A DNA stretch of 64,000 nucleotides from Glaciozyma antarctica PI12 (GCA_002917775.1 KZ627160.1:434224-498223), one strand, 5' to 3'. Counted from the first letter of the stretch, positions 31,666-43,903 are shown. Made by a program: numbers and translations. Notes: generated by a model not told the origin, from the sequence alone.

Positions 31666-34600
31666 ATGAGTCTATCGGAACAGCTCGCAGCGAGGAACAC
31701 ACTCGACTCGAGCCGGCTGGCGACAGTCCAGTCGCTCAAGAACCCGCCCTCGTTCATCTACACGGCGCGCCATGCAGCAACAGTCACCACCGCCGACCTC
31801 CACTCCATCGCCGCCAACGCCTGGGATCAGCTCTCCGCCATCGACCCATTTTTCGAGCGGTACCAGGGCAAGATCTTTGGAGAGGAGGCCAAGGGAACCG
31901 ACAGGAGCGGCTTGACCAAGGCAGAGAACGACAAGCTCGACCTCGTCCTTGAAAAGGTGTTGAGGGCGCTGGGCAAGCACATGCTGCTCAAGCCTGCTGG
32001 AGTAGTCCTCGAGTGGCTCGTAAGGAGATTCAGGTGAGCTCCCAGCGTGTGCGGCGGTCGCGAGTGGAGCTAACGAGCGCCTGCAGGGTCAACGACCTCA
32101 ACATCCCTGCTCTCATCGCCCTCTTCCTCCCCTATCACACCACCTCCCACTTCCCCTCCGCCCTTGCCCTCGTCTCTCAGCCCAACCTCCTCTCCACCCC
32201 CTTCTCGGCTCTCATCCCCGCCCGGACGTCCCTCGCCCCCCTCCCTCTCCCCGACCTCATCGCCCTCCTCCCTCCCTTCTCCTCCGTCACCACCTCGCAC
32301 GCCCTCCTCGCCTTCATCCTCCGTCTCCCCCTGCCGTACCTCGAGGCGGAGGAGAAGCCCCACCGAGCTCTCATCGGATTCTGGCTCCAGGTCATCGCGG
32401 GATACCTCGAGCGAGCGGGCTCCACCCTTCCCGAGGGGGAGAAGGCCGCGGTCCTCTCGACCATCCTCGAGGTCGTTCAGCTCTCGAGGACTCAGCCCGA
32501 CACGTTGATCGCGGCGTACATACTCTTGGCGAGGTACACCCTCCACTACCCCTTCAGCGCCGAGACGTCGAGGGTGGTTTTGAAGACGGTCGTTGGGAAC
32601 AGGGCCAAGAGGGACGTGATGGACGAGGAGATGGAGAGGGCCTTCTTGACGACTTTGGTCGTGGTGGCGCAGCTCGGCGAGGAAGAGATCGAGGTCAAGG
32701 AGGGCAAGAAGTTCTTGGGCACGTCCGGATGGAAGGCGTTGATGAGGATCGAGTGAGTCTGGTGTGGTCGCGATAGAAGGGCGGACGCTAATCAGCTTTA
32801 TCGCAGCAACCTCGTCGACATGCTGCTTGAGCTCTGCAACCAGTACAACGCGGAGCGGTTCATGAAGCCCTTCCTCGCAACCCTCGCGACCGAATCGTGC
32901 GCAGTCTTTGCCTATTCTTGCCTGCTTCACCTCTAACACGTCTTGACAGGCTCACCGACGAAGCGTCCTTCGCTATTCTCTCCTCCCTCCTCACTCCCCG
33001 GGACCTCGACACCCCTCTCCTCCTCCCTACCCCTGTCGTTGCCTTCCTCACCTCCTCGACCCTCACCGCCACCCTCTCTTCCTCGTCTACCACCCTCTTG
33101 CCCGTTCTCAACAAGGTCTACCAGCGCTGGCCCGTCGTCTACTCGTCCATCACGACCTCCCTCCTCACCTCCACCGCACCCGCCGACCTCTCCCACCTCA
33201 CCCAGATCCTCAACGCCGTCCTCACCGGCGGAACCGCCCTCGCCCCCAGCGGATCGACCTCGTTCCTTGCATCCGAGAGCCCCGACCTCGCTCTCCGCGT
33301 GTTGGCGCTCAAGGACCTCCTCGACTCGACCGAGCTCCTCGAATCGAACCCCGCCTTTGTGCACGACACTCTCCTCGCACGCCTCGCGGAGCCCGTTGCC
33401 AAGATTGCCGAGGTCCTCTACTCCGATGCGGGAATCAAGGTCCTCCAGGTCGTCCTCAGCGCGGAGGAGACGCTCGAGACGCTCGTGAGGGTGCTTGAGA
33501 CGGTCAACCTCGATGCGGGAATCGCTTCCAAGGTCCTCGCGTTCCTTGCTGGACCGTACGTCGCCCACAACCCCGAGCGAAGCGGAGATGTCGTCAAGCG
33601 CGTCTTTTGGGGTCGGATCCTCAACGCGCCGAACGCGGCGCTCAAGGGATCGAAGCTCGCGGAGCAGGCGTGGATCAAGGGAGCCGTTCTGTTCGATGCG
33701 AACGTCGAGTGGAACGTCAAGGTCGTCGAGCGCATCGCGAAGAACCTCGCCGGACTGGACGAGGCCGACAAGGTCGACGCAGTCGACTTCCTCCTGGCGC
33801 AGATCGAGATCTCCAACCTCGAGAAGGAAACCGCCGAGGAGTCGGGTTACAAGGCCTCTGCGACCCTCCTCGCTCTCCTGGTCAGCGCTCAGCTCGCATC
33901 GAAGCTCGACGCCGCCCCTCGCATCACCTTCGTCTCCTCCATCCTCGTCGCCCTCCGCGCCACCGAACGCTCTCTCGACGCCCTGGCCGGCTCTCAGCCC
34001 GAAGCGATTCTCGACGGCGCCTCCCTCGCCCCCCTCATCGCCAACGCCATCTTCGCCCACCCGCAAGCTGTCAAGACGCTCCGCCGCACGCGCGCCGCAC
34101 TCCTCCTCTCCGCCATTGCTGCCGTCCGCCCCGTCGCTTCGAGCAGCTGGAGCTGGCTCGCTGGAGCCGAGAACGCGTATGCCGAGCTCGCGCAGTCGAT
34201 CTACCGCCTTGCGCACACGGGCACGACCGCCGGCGCAGCGGGACTCGCGGCGACAATCCTCAGCGCGCTGTTCACCACTATCGTCGAGGACGACACGCTC
34301 GCGTTCCTCGCGGCGGTTTGGACGACGGAGAGCGTGCAGCAGCTCAGGGCAATTGCGCTCCGGGACGCAGCTGTGTTTGTCAAGGTTCAGGCGACGCCCG
34401 AGATGGGCAAGGTCGTCGATTTCCAGGTCGTCGTCCCGGCGGTTCTGGTGGCGTTGATGGATGCGGAGAAGAAGGGTTTCGGCCCAGGGAGGCGATGCAG
34501 CTCCTTGCGGTCCTGAGGGAGACGATCCCGGCGTCGACGGCGCAGGTGTATGGCAAGGACCTCTTCTACGGTTCTGCTACTTCCGGTGAGTCCCCTGCCG

Positions 34601-37600
34601 GCTTGCTTGTGAGGTGGTTGCTGATGAGAAAGCGCAGGATCGATCAAGTACCTCGACGTCGTCGACACGGCTCGCTACGTCCAGAAGCTCCTCGACTCTC
34701 GCAACGAGATCGTCATGGACGGAGGCTACCTCCTCACTTTCCACCAAAGCATCCTCGAAGCCGGCGAGCAGGAGACGAAGAAGGCCAAGACGCTCAAGTT
34801 CAAGGCGTTCACTTTCGTCATCTCGCACGTCGCTTCGTGGCCCAGCGTGCAGGCGCGGACTCTCCTCCTTCGCTCCATCTCCGGTATTCAGGAAGGCGCC
34901 AAGGGCGCATTGCTCGTGCCTATTCTCGCCGAGGTCGTCGCCGACAAGGAGGGCAGCCTCTTCGCGCAAGTCGAGGCTGAGGTGGTGGCAGAGTACTGCC
35001 GCCTCTTGCTCCAGCCATTCGAGAGCGCGTCGAAGAAATGGATCGAGGCGAGCGAGAACAAGGCGCTCGAGACTTTCCTCCAGACGCTCGAGATTGTCGA
35101 TGTTGCCGGTGCGTTTGGTCCCTCCTGGCTTTGCTACGCGGATCGCTGACGAGTTTGTGCACGCTAGGTCCTGGAGCTACGCTCCGCAAGGAGGCGCTTC
35201 TCATCGTTCGCTCGAACATCTTCAGCGTCGTCCGTGGCGAGAGCAGGATCGACCTGTTCAGGCGCCTCGTCCGGCTTGCGACCGTCGCAGATGCAGTGCG
35301 TCTCCTTGACTTTGACCTGCGAACGTTCAGCTAACGATTTCGTTTCCAGCCCGTCGCGTCCGACGTTCTCGCCTGCCTTCGTGCCTGCAAGGTCGATGCA
35401 GACACCGTCACCGCCTTCCTCAATGAGATCCGCCTCTCGATCGCCTCGCCCGTCAGCAAGGGCGCGAAGCGGGGACGCACTTCCATCCCGTACGCAACCT
35501 CAACCACAGCTTCTGGCGCGACAGTACTGACGCCTACTTCTTGCGCAGCGGTCCTTCTCGCTCCGAGAGGCTCCCGGAACTCGTCGTCGTCCTCGAGTCG
35601 GTCGAGTTCAAGACCGTGCCGGCGTCGCACAGTCTCCTCCTCACGCTCTTCGACCTTCTTTCGACTTTGATCGAGGTCTCCACCGCGGCGCCAGTCGATA
35701 TTCAGTACTCTGGCCAGCTCATGCTCTCGACGCTGTCGAAGGTTATCGAGAACGTCAAGGTGCGTAGTCTTGCGCCTGCTTTGTCGCGTAGCGTGGCTGA
35801 CTCCGATCTTCACAGCCTACGTCGGGCGTCACGAGTGACTCCATTCGCATGACTCCCGTTCTCGACCTCATGCGCTGTGAGTATCTCTCCATTCTACGAG
35901 GACGAATCTTCTGACCCGTCCCTCCAGCTTCGGTCAACCCCCAGACCTCTCACCAGGCTCTCCTCCTCCTCGCCCAGCTCGGCCCTCTCGTCCCCGACCA
36001 GCTCGTGCACAACATCATGCCGATCTTCACCTTCATGGGCGCCAACGTCCTCCAGCGCGACGACGCTTACAGCCTGCGTGTGGTTGAGAGAGTTCGTTTT
36101 GATTCGTTCTCATTCGTTGGCAGAAGGTTGATTCTCCAATCCTCAGACTCTCGAGAGCATCGTTCCTGCCCTCGTCAAGTCGATGAAGCGATCGTCTGCC
36201 AACCGCGACGCGCTCGTCGCAGACCTCAAGGAGCTCCTCCGCGTCTTCACCGATGCCGCAGCTCACGTCCCTCGCCACCGCCGCATCAAGTACGCTCCCT
36301 CGTTGCTGTGCCTTCCCTCAAGCTGATAGAACTTCGCAGGCTCTTCGTCCGATTCGTCGAGACGCTTGGCGCAGACGAGTTCCTCTCGCCTGTCTCGCTG
36401 CTTCTCCTCGACAAGTCCGCCAAGACTGTCGACACCGAGTCGCTCCCCCTCGCCATCTTCGAGGGCTTCCCCGTCGAGGTTCAGCTTTCGGCGATCAAGC
36501 ACGCCCTCGAGCACGTTCCTTGCCTTCTCCTTCGAGGCACTGGCAACGCTGCTGCTCCGTTCCTCGACCTTCCCGCGTGCGTATTTTTTTTGTCTGCGCC
36601 TTGCAACAGGCTCCATCGCTCACCTATTTCTCCACAGCGCATCGGAGGTGGCAGGACAAGAGCTCGCAAGTGCCAAGGAGCAGGTCCTCAACGTCGTCAA
36701 CTTTGTCGCGCTCTCCCTCGAAGCCAAGCAGCTCGCTAGCAAGGTTGACGCTGCCCGCGCAGCCGGAAACGAGACCGTCGATACGGCTCTCTCGGAGCTC
36801 GTGCGCGCCCTCCTCGACATCTCGACCGTCTCCGTCCCCGCCTACTCGGACCACGACAAGGCCGACCTCGCTACGTCGACGAACTACGGCCTCCAAGCCG
36901 CCGTTCGCCTCATGTCGACCCAGGCCTTCTCCGAGGCGATCCTGTGGCTCCTCGACCTCGCCGACGACGGCATTCAATCGAGCGCCCTCGCTTTGCTCCG
37001 CACGCGGCTGCCGGCGATCAAGCCTACTCGTCGCGGGGACATCTCTCCCGCTGTCGTCAACGTCGTCGAGCGGATTCGCGTCGCCATTCGCGAGTCGAAG
37101 GTCGACAGCGATGGAGCGCTCGAGACGCTCGACGTTATCGCCGAGTCGGTTTGGGCAGAGGAGGATACGGTGCTCGCCAAGACGGTGCCCGACCTCATTG
37201 CCGTCGCTGGAGGTACTGGAGTCGCCAAGTCGACGAGGTTGCTCGCCATGGGCATCATCAAGAAGCTCTCGTGCGTCCCTCTAGCAGAGTCTTTGGCAGT
37301 TCGGGTTGCTGATGAACCCGCAGGAACCGCCTGGGACCCCGCCTCATTCCTCTCGCGGCCAAGATCACTCCCTTCGCCGTCCAAGTCCTCCGTCAAGAGG
37401 CTCAGAGTGCGTACTGCGCCCTCGCTTCCACTCAGTCCGCTAACGCACGCTTTCGCAGCTCCCCTCACAATCACTCCCGGGATCGTCAGCACCGCATTCG
37501 AGATCCTCGAAGGCCTCTTCACCTCGATTCCCACCTTCATCGGCGCCCAGCTCGACAAGGTCTTCGAGGCGGCTCTTTCGGCCGATATCCTCTCGCTCAC

Positions 37601-38866
37601 CGAGGCGAAGGACGGCGTCGCGGCCAAGGCGCGAGCTCAGCTCCTCTCGACGGCTGCGAAGAAGTTGCCGGCCAAGACGCTGTACCCTGCCATCATTCGT
37701 CTGCACGCTTCGCTCGACGGCACTGCGGCCGAGGTGCGTTTTCGTTCCGTTCTTTTTTGGATTGGCAGCGCGGTGGCTGATTTTTCGCAGCCGATCTTGG
37801 GATTGCTCGACTTGCTTAACCGTGCTCTGCGACAAGGCAAGACGAGCGATATTGCCGAGAACTACAGGCCGATCTTCAAGCTCTTCCTAACCATCTTCGA
37901 CCTCCGTCGCGTCCACTTGCCTTCGCTCTCGTCCGACGTGCGTTCCGCCATCCACCTCGCTTTGCTCTCCTCCTGACGAACGCAACTTCTTGCAGGACAT
38001 CAACCAAGTCGAGGAGAACGCCCTCGGAGCGTTCACGCAGTTCATCCTCAAGCTCAACGAGCAGATGTTCCGCCCGCTCTTCCTCCGAACTTACGACTGG
38101 GCCGTCATCGACTTGGCCGACGAGGAGGACTCGGTCGTCGCGCTTACGGCGAGGAGGACGGTGCTCTACAAGCTCGTCGACCGACTGCTTGCGCAGCTTA
38201 AGGTGCGTTTGCGTGTGTTTTTGACCTTTTCGCTGCCGGGCTGACTCTTTTGCGCGCAGTCTATCGTCGTGCCGTACTTTTCGTTCATGCTCGACCAGAC
38301 GATCGAGCTGCTCGATTCGTTTGCGAGCGGTGACTTGCGCGATACCAGCCTCTGGATCGCCGTTACGTCGGCGACGACCAAGGCTCTCGAGTTTGACGAA
38401 ACAGGTGCGTTCCTCATTCCTGCGTCTCACTTTTCCTGGCTGACAGCGCTTTTCAGGCTTCTGGACGCCTCTTCGCCTCGGCAAGCTCTCGACCCCTATC
38501 GCGAACCAGCTCTCCTCGCCTCACCCCCTCTCCTCGACCCTCCTCACCACCTCCTTCCACCCTCTCCTCGCGGCCTACGCCCAAGCCCTCCTCCCTCACG
38601 ACACGCTCCTCAAGAACTTCAACACGTCGCTTCTCATGCTCACGCGGTCGGACGACCTTCGCGTCAAGAGGAACGCGCTCGAAGGGCTCGAGCAGCTCTG
38701 GGACGCCCTTGGAGATGGGATGCTTGGAAGCGTGCCTGAGACGACGCCGTTCTTGGGTGAGACGATTGAGGAGACGGAGGGTGGAGTTGAGATGGTTACG
38801 AGGAGGTTGGTAGCGAGGGTTGAGGAGCACCTTGGAGAGTCTTTGTCGAGTTATCTTGAGAATTAA
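31666..38866 (+). CDS. UTP10: UTP10/HEATR1, U3 snoRNP (t-UTP) HEAT-repeat protein
   Basis: A very large HEAT-repeat subunit of the small-subunit processome, needed for 18S rRNA maturation and rDNA transcription. The N-terminus MSLSEQLAARNTLDSSRLAT is typical, as are SFIYTARHAATVTTADLHSI and EWLVRRFR. Mid-protein landmarks are HNIMPIFTFMGANVLQRDDA and HVPRHRRIKLFVRFVETLG. The conserved C-terminal block has KLNEQMFRPLFLRTYDWAVI, FWTPLRLGKLSTPIANQL and LGESLSSYLEN. About twenty short introns, including one with donor gttcgt (near 36090) that joins RVVER to TLESIVPAL. A single frame interruption occurs near 34480-34490 between VLVALMDAEKK and REAMQLLAVLRETIP; sequence on both sides is well conserved, so an indel error is likely. 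Shares a short divergent promoter with the tubby-like gene. Confidence 0.92.
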
Positions 38867-39023
38867 CACCTGGGGGACATTACAGTGAAATTGAAAATTC
38901 TGGCTGGAGTTGGTTTCATTCGAATCTTCGAGCCGACTCCCAAGCGCCCAAGGTGAAGCCGCCCTCCCTCTCACCTCACCTCCTACTCCCTCCTTCCCCA
39001 CCCCGCCCAAGTCCTAGCCCAAC

Positions 39024-40226
39024 ATGAGCGACAACGGAGAGAACGTAAGTAAAGTCAGAGGCACGAGTCAGTCGAGCAGCACGAGCTAACTGTCGTCCCT
39101 TGCCCACCTTGAATCGATTTTTTCCTCGTTCCTTTCCCCCCCTCCAAAGGACAACAATGATGAGCAGGTGAGCTCCTCCCTTCTCATGCCCAGCCCGCAC
39201 AGGAAGCTAACGTTCGTTTTGCGACTCTTCCCCCGTCGCTCCTTCCCTGTACAGCACGAGCAGACCTTCGAGTCCGTCTCCGCCGGCGCCTCCCTCACCT
39301 ACCCCATGCAGTGCTCTGCTCTCCGCAAGGGTGGACACATCGTCATCAAGGGACACCCCTGCAAGGTAAACATCGACCGTCGACTGGCGAGGGGACCGTC
39401 GGGAGCCGCTGGAAGGTTAGGGAGAAGGGCTGGCGGATTTTTCGAAGAAAGGCACGGCGCGCTGGGTGGAGCGGCGTGACGAGCTGGAGTGGGGCATTGT
39501 GTGGGGGCGGCGGTGACTGGGTAGTGGGAGGCTACGCCGGAGGAGGAGGTCGACAAGCAGAGGGGGGGCAGCGCACACGACTGTGTGACGAAGAACACGT
39601 CGCTGACTCTCGTTCTCTCCTTCCCCACAGGTCATTGACATGTCCACCTCCAAGACTGGAAAGCACGGACACGCCAAGGTTCACTTGATCGCCACCGACG
39701 TACGTATCCTCCTTCTGTCTAACTACGCGGCAGGCATCTGACGCTCGCACTCGAACACCCACAGATCTTCACCGGACGCAAGTACGAGGAGCTTTCCCCC
39801 TCCACCCACAACGTCGATGTCCCCAACGTCACCCGCACCGAGTACCAGCTCGTCAACGGTTCGTCCGCTCCCCCGCTTTTTTCCGCTCCCTCGCTCAAAC
39901 GCTCTCCCCTCTCGCAGTTGACGATGGATTCCTCAACATGATGACCATGGACGGAACCCCCAAGGATGACGTCAAGGTCCCCGAGGGAGAGATTGGACAG
40001 CAGATCTCTGCCGCGTTCGACGACGGAATGGATGTTCGTCGCTCGCTTCCCTCCCCCTGACGCGCCGCAGTGCTGACTTTCGACTTGCGTGCGCAGATCC
40101 TCGTTACCATCATCTCGGCCATGGGTCAGGATATCGCTATCGCCTTCAAGGAGGCTCCCGTGCGTCCCTCCCCGTTCCGCTCTCACACTCGTACTAACCT
40201 ACTTGTCGCTCCTGCAGAGGGGTTAA
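39024..40226 (+). CDS. Translation factor eIF5A
   Basis: Small essential factor that helps ribosomes through poorly reacting peptide bonds; the only protein carrying hypusine. The spliced product starts MSDNGEN (first exon 21 nt), DNNDEQ (second, 18 nt), then [33 protein letters not shown]. The hypusine loop is [19 protein letters not shown], with the modified Lys in SKTGKHGH. The C-terminal OB fold ([40 protein letters not shown]) ends PRG and stop at 40224-40226. Seven introns. The one splitting the hypusine region (about 39367-39630) is roughly 265 nt, several times longer than others here. Early, very short exons are usual for highly expressed basidiomycete genes. Confidence 0.95.
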
Positions 40227-40779
40227 ACGCTTCCCATCCCCTTTCCCTCATCCGACATTCCCTGCATTCACCCTCGATCCCGCACTCATATCCTCCGCCA
40301 CTCCCTCACTCCCCACCTCGCCATCTCTCTCCCCCTTTCCCTTTTCTTTCACGCTCAAAAGGCGGAGCGTTGTTTCTTCTTAGGTGGTTGGATGGATGGA
40401 TGGGGGGGGTGAGGAGGTATTGCAGGCTGTTCTGAAAGTTAGATGACGACGAAAATGGGTGCCGACGCTCCTGCTCTCTGCTCGCATCTTTCTCGTCCTT
40501 TCTGCTCGCCGAGCAGTCCTGCCGTTCTGACTTTCTGACTCGTACACTGCTCTCTGCTATCGAACACTATCCCGCGTAGGCGTCTTCCACTTCCACTCCC
40601 TTCACCCCCTCGCTAAATCTCCAGGCGCAACGGGAATCAGGCACCTGGTTTCAGGGCGCGAGGCGGGTACGACAGATGGTCAAGCAGCTGAAATGGTTCT
40701 GCGAGGGATCAGTCTCTGTACCAGCTAAATCGGGAGAGGGAAGAAAAAGCACCTTGCGGAGGTCTCCAAGCGGCCCTCC
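40227..40779. other. Intergenic region downstream of eIF5A
   Basis: Pyrimidine-rich 3' flank of eIF5A (repeated cccctt/cctcac tracts to about 40370), then a short tggatggatggatgg tetranucleotide run at about 40387-40402. No gene recognised. Confidence 0.4.
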
Positions 40780-41239
40780 TTCTCATTCAAAACGACCCAT
40801 CCTCCATCTCGACGACATCCCCGTTCCTCCTCAGCTCGTCGTCGCTCCCGTCGTCGTAGAGGGGGAACGAAGGCGGGGCGGTCGTACATCATCCTCGTGG
40901 GGATGTTGGCGTTCGCGGGGGAGAGGAGGAAAGACGGCGCGTTGTAGACGCTCTTGAACGGGCCCTCCCTCTTCAACCTCGTTGCTGAGATCGAAGCGGA
41001 TCCCTTGGACGACGAAATCCGCTCGTGAACTCCTTGACGAGGACGTGCGGGGGCAGACGGGGACGATTGGAATGGGGTGTTATGGAGTTGGTGATGCGCG
41101 AGATGGAGGTGGAGGGGAGGGGAGAGGATGGGTCGAGCGAGTCGAGCGAGAGCTAGATGGCGTAGGAGGGAGCTGCGGTGGAGGAAGGGAGCGGTCACCT
41201 TGCGGAGGGGTTAGGAAAGCTTAGATTGTACTCGCGCAT
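40780..41239 (-). pseudogene. Copy B of the unrecognised gene family (clear pseudogene)
   Basis: ATG plus one base (at 41239) and a spliced second exon read PPSYAI, then an in-frame TAG where the other copies have Trp of ALWLSLDP, then LSLDSLDPSSPLPSTSISRI. Further on, family blocks are found in changing frames: PANANIPTRMMYDR (compare PANADFFRQIMHDI in copy D) and DELRRNGDVVEMEDGS (compare GLRRNGEIVE). The donor after the ATG is gcgagt instead of gtgagc, and the end of the gene is not recognisable beyond about 40790. Multiple breaks make this non-functional. Its upstream region carries the inverted repeat at 41451-41466. Confidence 0.6.
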
Positions 41240-41450
41240 GGCAGAGTACTTTGCGGCTGACGAGAACGGGTGTGTGTGAAGGAGGGGGCGAAGGAGCGAG
41301 GGAGTGGAACGTCCTCGGACTTCCTTCCTCTTGTGCGCTCCTCGCCGGCTCTGGATCCGTCTTCTGAGCTTCTCGATTGGTAAAGCATAACAGGCGTCAT
41401 GAATTGCGTGGCTCCTTCGAGGCCTCGAGGAAGCCTCTTTCCAAAACAAG

Positions 41451-41466
41451 TCCTCGGTAGCGAGGA
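41451..41466. promoter_or_regulatory. Inverted-repeat element upstream of copy B
   Basis: TCCTCGGTAGCGAGGA: 6-bp arms TCCTCG/CGAGGA round a 4-nt centre, with a gttttggaaag segment next to it on the minus strand. Variant of the TCTCGNNNNCGAGA element of copies A, C and D. Confidence 0.4.
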
Positions 41467-41672
41467 TCCTGCCGCGCGTCCTGCTCCCAGCTCTCCCCTC
41501 ACTCGCAAGCTCAAATGGATTCCATGAACGTGGACTAGAAGCAACTGAACTGCGCTTGATCAAGGCTCGACATCACTGAATGAACGAGAGAAGCGTCAGC
41601 CGGTTCCTCATAACATGAAAAAGAAACGCACCACAGACTTCCTCAAGCAAGCGCCACCTCCCCAACTTCCTT

Positions 41673-42456
41673 TCATTCCCACTTCCCCACCCTCTGCATC
41701 AAACAGACAGCCACCAAACTCAAACTCGCGATCCCGCCCACTTCGCAGCCCTCCTCCCTTCCCACAATCTCGCCATTCCTCATCCCAGCGATGATCGCTT
41801 CAGCACGCTTGCCCGTCAAGTTCTCGTCGACGTAGAGAGCGATTGAAGGAAAAGATTTTGGCTGAGGGGTAGGTAGGTCCTGGAAGAACTGATCCATGAA
41901 GCTCGCGTTGGCAGGGAGAGCCTTCCTCGGCAGCATGGTGAACTCCGTCTGAACGAAGAGTAACCTCGCACCCGGCGACCTCTTGAGCCCGATTGATATC
42001 GCTTCCGTCTCGTCGTCTTCGTCTCCGGTCCTCCTCACCGACTCGACTGCGAAACGGAGGCCATCGACGACGTAGTCCGGGTTCTCCTGCAGAACCGTCT
42101 GGCCAGCACTGTCGACCATGACGCTCGGCCCGTCGTCGAGACAAACGGGTTGCACACGCGCTTTACACCGGCTCACCTCCCCAAGTCTCGACAGCGTCGC
42201 CGAGTTTCTCGAGGAGCGTTGAGAGGGCCTCGTCGCTTGCGAACTCGTCGAGGAGGAGGATGCGCGGTGGGAGAAGTGGAGAGGTGTGAGGCTTGGCGAC
42301 GGAGTGGATAAGGGCGTTGAAGGCGAGAATAGGTGAAGGGGATTCGGGGTCGGTGGGGTCGAGGGAGAGCCAGAGTGCGTAGAAAGTCGCTGCGAGAGGC
42401 AGACGAGATTAGGGGAGTTCGAACAAGGGGGGAGCCTAGTGAGAGGGCTCACTCAT
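41673..42456 (-). pseudogene. Copy C of the unrecognised gene family (damaged)
   Basis: Starts with ATG plus one base at 42456 (ATGA|gtgagc), intron to about 42392, then TTFYALWLSLDPTDPESPSP, LLPPRILLLDEF and STLLEKLGDAVETWG. Here the frame breaks (in-frame TAA) before the next block. That block is open: QPVCLDDGPSVMVDSAGQTV, LQENPDYVVDGLRFAVESV, ALPANASFMDQFFQDL, SIALYVDENLTGKRAEAIIA. It ends MQRVGKWE at 41673, where an in-frame TGA precedes a still recognisable KEVGEVALA. The 3'-UTR intron lies at about 41580-41634. About two breaks, so it could be a recent pseudogene or carry sequence errors. Confidence 0.5.
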
Positions 42457-42608
42457 GCTGTAGAATCGCTGTAGACGTCTACTTCGAGGTGTGGGAGGAG
42501 AAAGGAACGCGCTTCCCTTGCTCTCGTCCGAAGACGATCAAGGTCCCGGCTCGAGGTCTAGCTTTCTTTTGTTTCGTGCGAGTCAAACTGGTAAAAAAAA
42601 TTACAGAA

Positions 42609-42635
42609 CTGCTGCTGCTGCTGCTGCTGCTGCTG
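42609..42635. repeat. CTG/CAG trinucleotide run, nine units, upstream of copy C
   Basis: Nine uninterrupted CTG triplets (CAG/AGC on the sense strand of copy C), within an open minus-strand frame giving poly-Ser (MESGTIASRFRAGLAAENRF... then ten Ser). The same run with seven units lies at 43904-43924 before copy D, so it belongs to the duplicated unit. Confidence 0.85.
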
Positions 42636-42690
42636 AGAACGCTACGGTGTAACGTTGCTGGCGTCGAGGCGGTTTCTTTCGAAAATCGGT

Positions 42691-42704
42691 TCTCGGCAGC
42701 GAGA
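42691..42704. promoter_or_regulatory. Inverted-repeat element upstream of copy C
   Basis: Minus-strand TCTCGCTGCCGAGA, identical to those at 29418-29431 and 43981-43994, followed at similar spacing by attTTCGAAA. Confidence 0.5.
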
Positions 42705-42881
42705 CCAGCGCGAAACCTCGAGGCAATCGTCCCGCTCTCCATCTCTCTCGTCCGATTCCCAGCTCAAGCACAATTAAATCAACTGGATTCGAAAACCCGC
42801 CCCCCGACATTGCTGCTGAACGAGGGAGGAGTCAGCCAAAGTCGCGAGGGCCAGGGGAAGAGCAACGCACCATCGACCCAT

Positions 42882-43727
42882 TCAAGCAAGAGTGACCCTT
42901 CCAATCTCTTTCCACCCCGCATATCCCTTCCTCTGCACCAAAATCACGTTTTTCGCGACCAAGGACGAGATCCCTCCGACCTCGCACCCCTCCATCGTCC
43001 TCCACAATCTCGCCATTCCTCCTCAGCCCGTCGATCATCGCTCCAGCACGCTCCTTCGTAAGGTTCTCGTCCAAAGAGAGGGGGATCGAAGGGAACGACA
43101 TTGACGGAGAGGTAGGGATGTCGTGCATTATCTGGCGGAAAAAGTCGGCGTTCGCAGGGAGCGCCTCCTTGGGGAAGAAAGAGCGGTCCGCCCTCGAGAA
43201 GAGCTCGTCCGACGCCGGCCCCTTCTCGAGTACAATCCCGACAAAGGATTCTCCCTCGTAGTCATCCTCGTTCTTGATAAAGCTCTGCACCGAATCGACA
43301 GCGAGAGAGAGGCCGTCGACGACGTAGTCTGGGTCGTAGTCCGGGTTCTCCTCGACGAGAGGCACTCCGGCCCCGCTGACAAGGACAAATCCTGCTCTAC
43401 CTAAGAGCGACTGCACGCGAATCTGGTGGCGTGCGAGCTCCTGGTCCTTCCACGTTTCGACCGCATCGCGGAGCTTGTTGAGGAGGGTGGAGAGGGGGTC
43501 TTCGGTGGAGAACTCGTCGAGGAGGGTGATGCGCGGTGGGAGGAGGGCGGAAGTCGCGTTCGTCCCTAGAAACTGAATGAGGGAGATGATGGCGGGATTG
43601 GGCGAAGGGGAGCTGGGGTCGGTGGGGACAAGGGAGAGCCAGAGGGCGTAGGAGGGGGTGCTGAGTGACCGAGACGAGATCAGTGAAGTTCGAGCAAGAG
43701 CAGAGCCTGGTGAGAGTGCTTAATCAT
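42882..43727 (-). pseudogene. Copy D of the unrecognised gene family (nearly whole, one frame break and an altered donor)
   Basis: The most complete member: PSYALWLSLVPTDPSSPSPN, LLPPRITLLDEFSTEDPLST, LLNKLRDAVETWKDQELARH, VEENPDYDPDYVVDGLSLAV, SFFPKEALPANADFFRQIMH, SIPLSLDENLTKERAGAMID and GLRRNGEIVE. A 1-nt shift follows, after which the other frame reads GCEVGGISSLVAKNVILVQR and EIGRVTLA with stop at 42882. The place of the split start codon is conserved (ATG at 43727), but the donor is attaag instead of gtgagc, so first-exon splicing is doubtful. 3'-UTR intron at about 42817-42871. A member of the family elsewhere in the genome may be intact; I do not recognise the function. Confidence 0.5.
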
Positions 43728-43903
43728 GCTGGAGGGTCGCTTGGGAAGGTTTCGAGTCTTCAGCGTGTTGTGGCAGAAGAGTGTTGTAGAGAACGCGAAG
43801 ACTTCGCTTTCAACTCCCGTCCGAAAGCCGCTGGAGGTCCCAGCTCGAGGTCCCAGCTTTCTTTTGTTCTGGGGGAGTCAAACTGGTAGAGATTTTTAGA
43901 GAG

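Noticed and set aside
32933-34216. Minus-strand 427-codon ORF
   Set aside because: Lies opposite UTP10 exons with conserved HEAT-repeat content; its Glu/Arg/Gly composition is the mirror of Leu/Ser/Pro codons in GC-rich DNA.
37265-37400. Apparent frame break in UTP10 after KKLS
   Set aside because: Splicing at gtgcgtcc...acccgcag yields KKLSNRLGPRLIPLAAKITP in frame.
39367-39630. snoRNA in the long eIF5A intron
   Set aside because: No convincing C/D boxes or H/ACA hairpins with ACA could be placed.
40780-43727. Idea that the repeated ALWLSLDP family is a transposable element
   Set aside because: No terminal repeats, target-site duplications, transposase or reverse transcriptase motifs; the copies share promoters and introns as tandem gene duplicates do.
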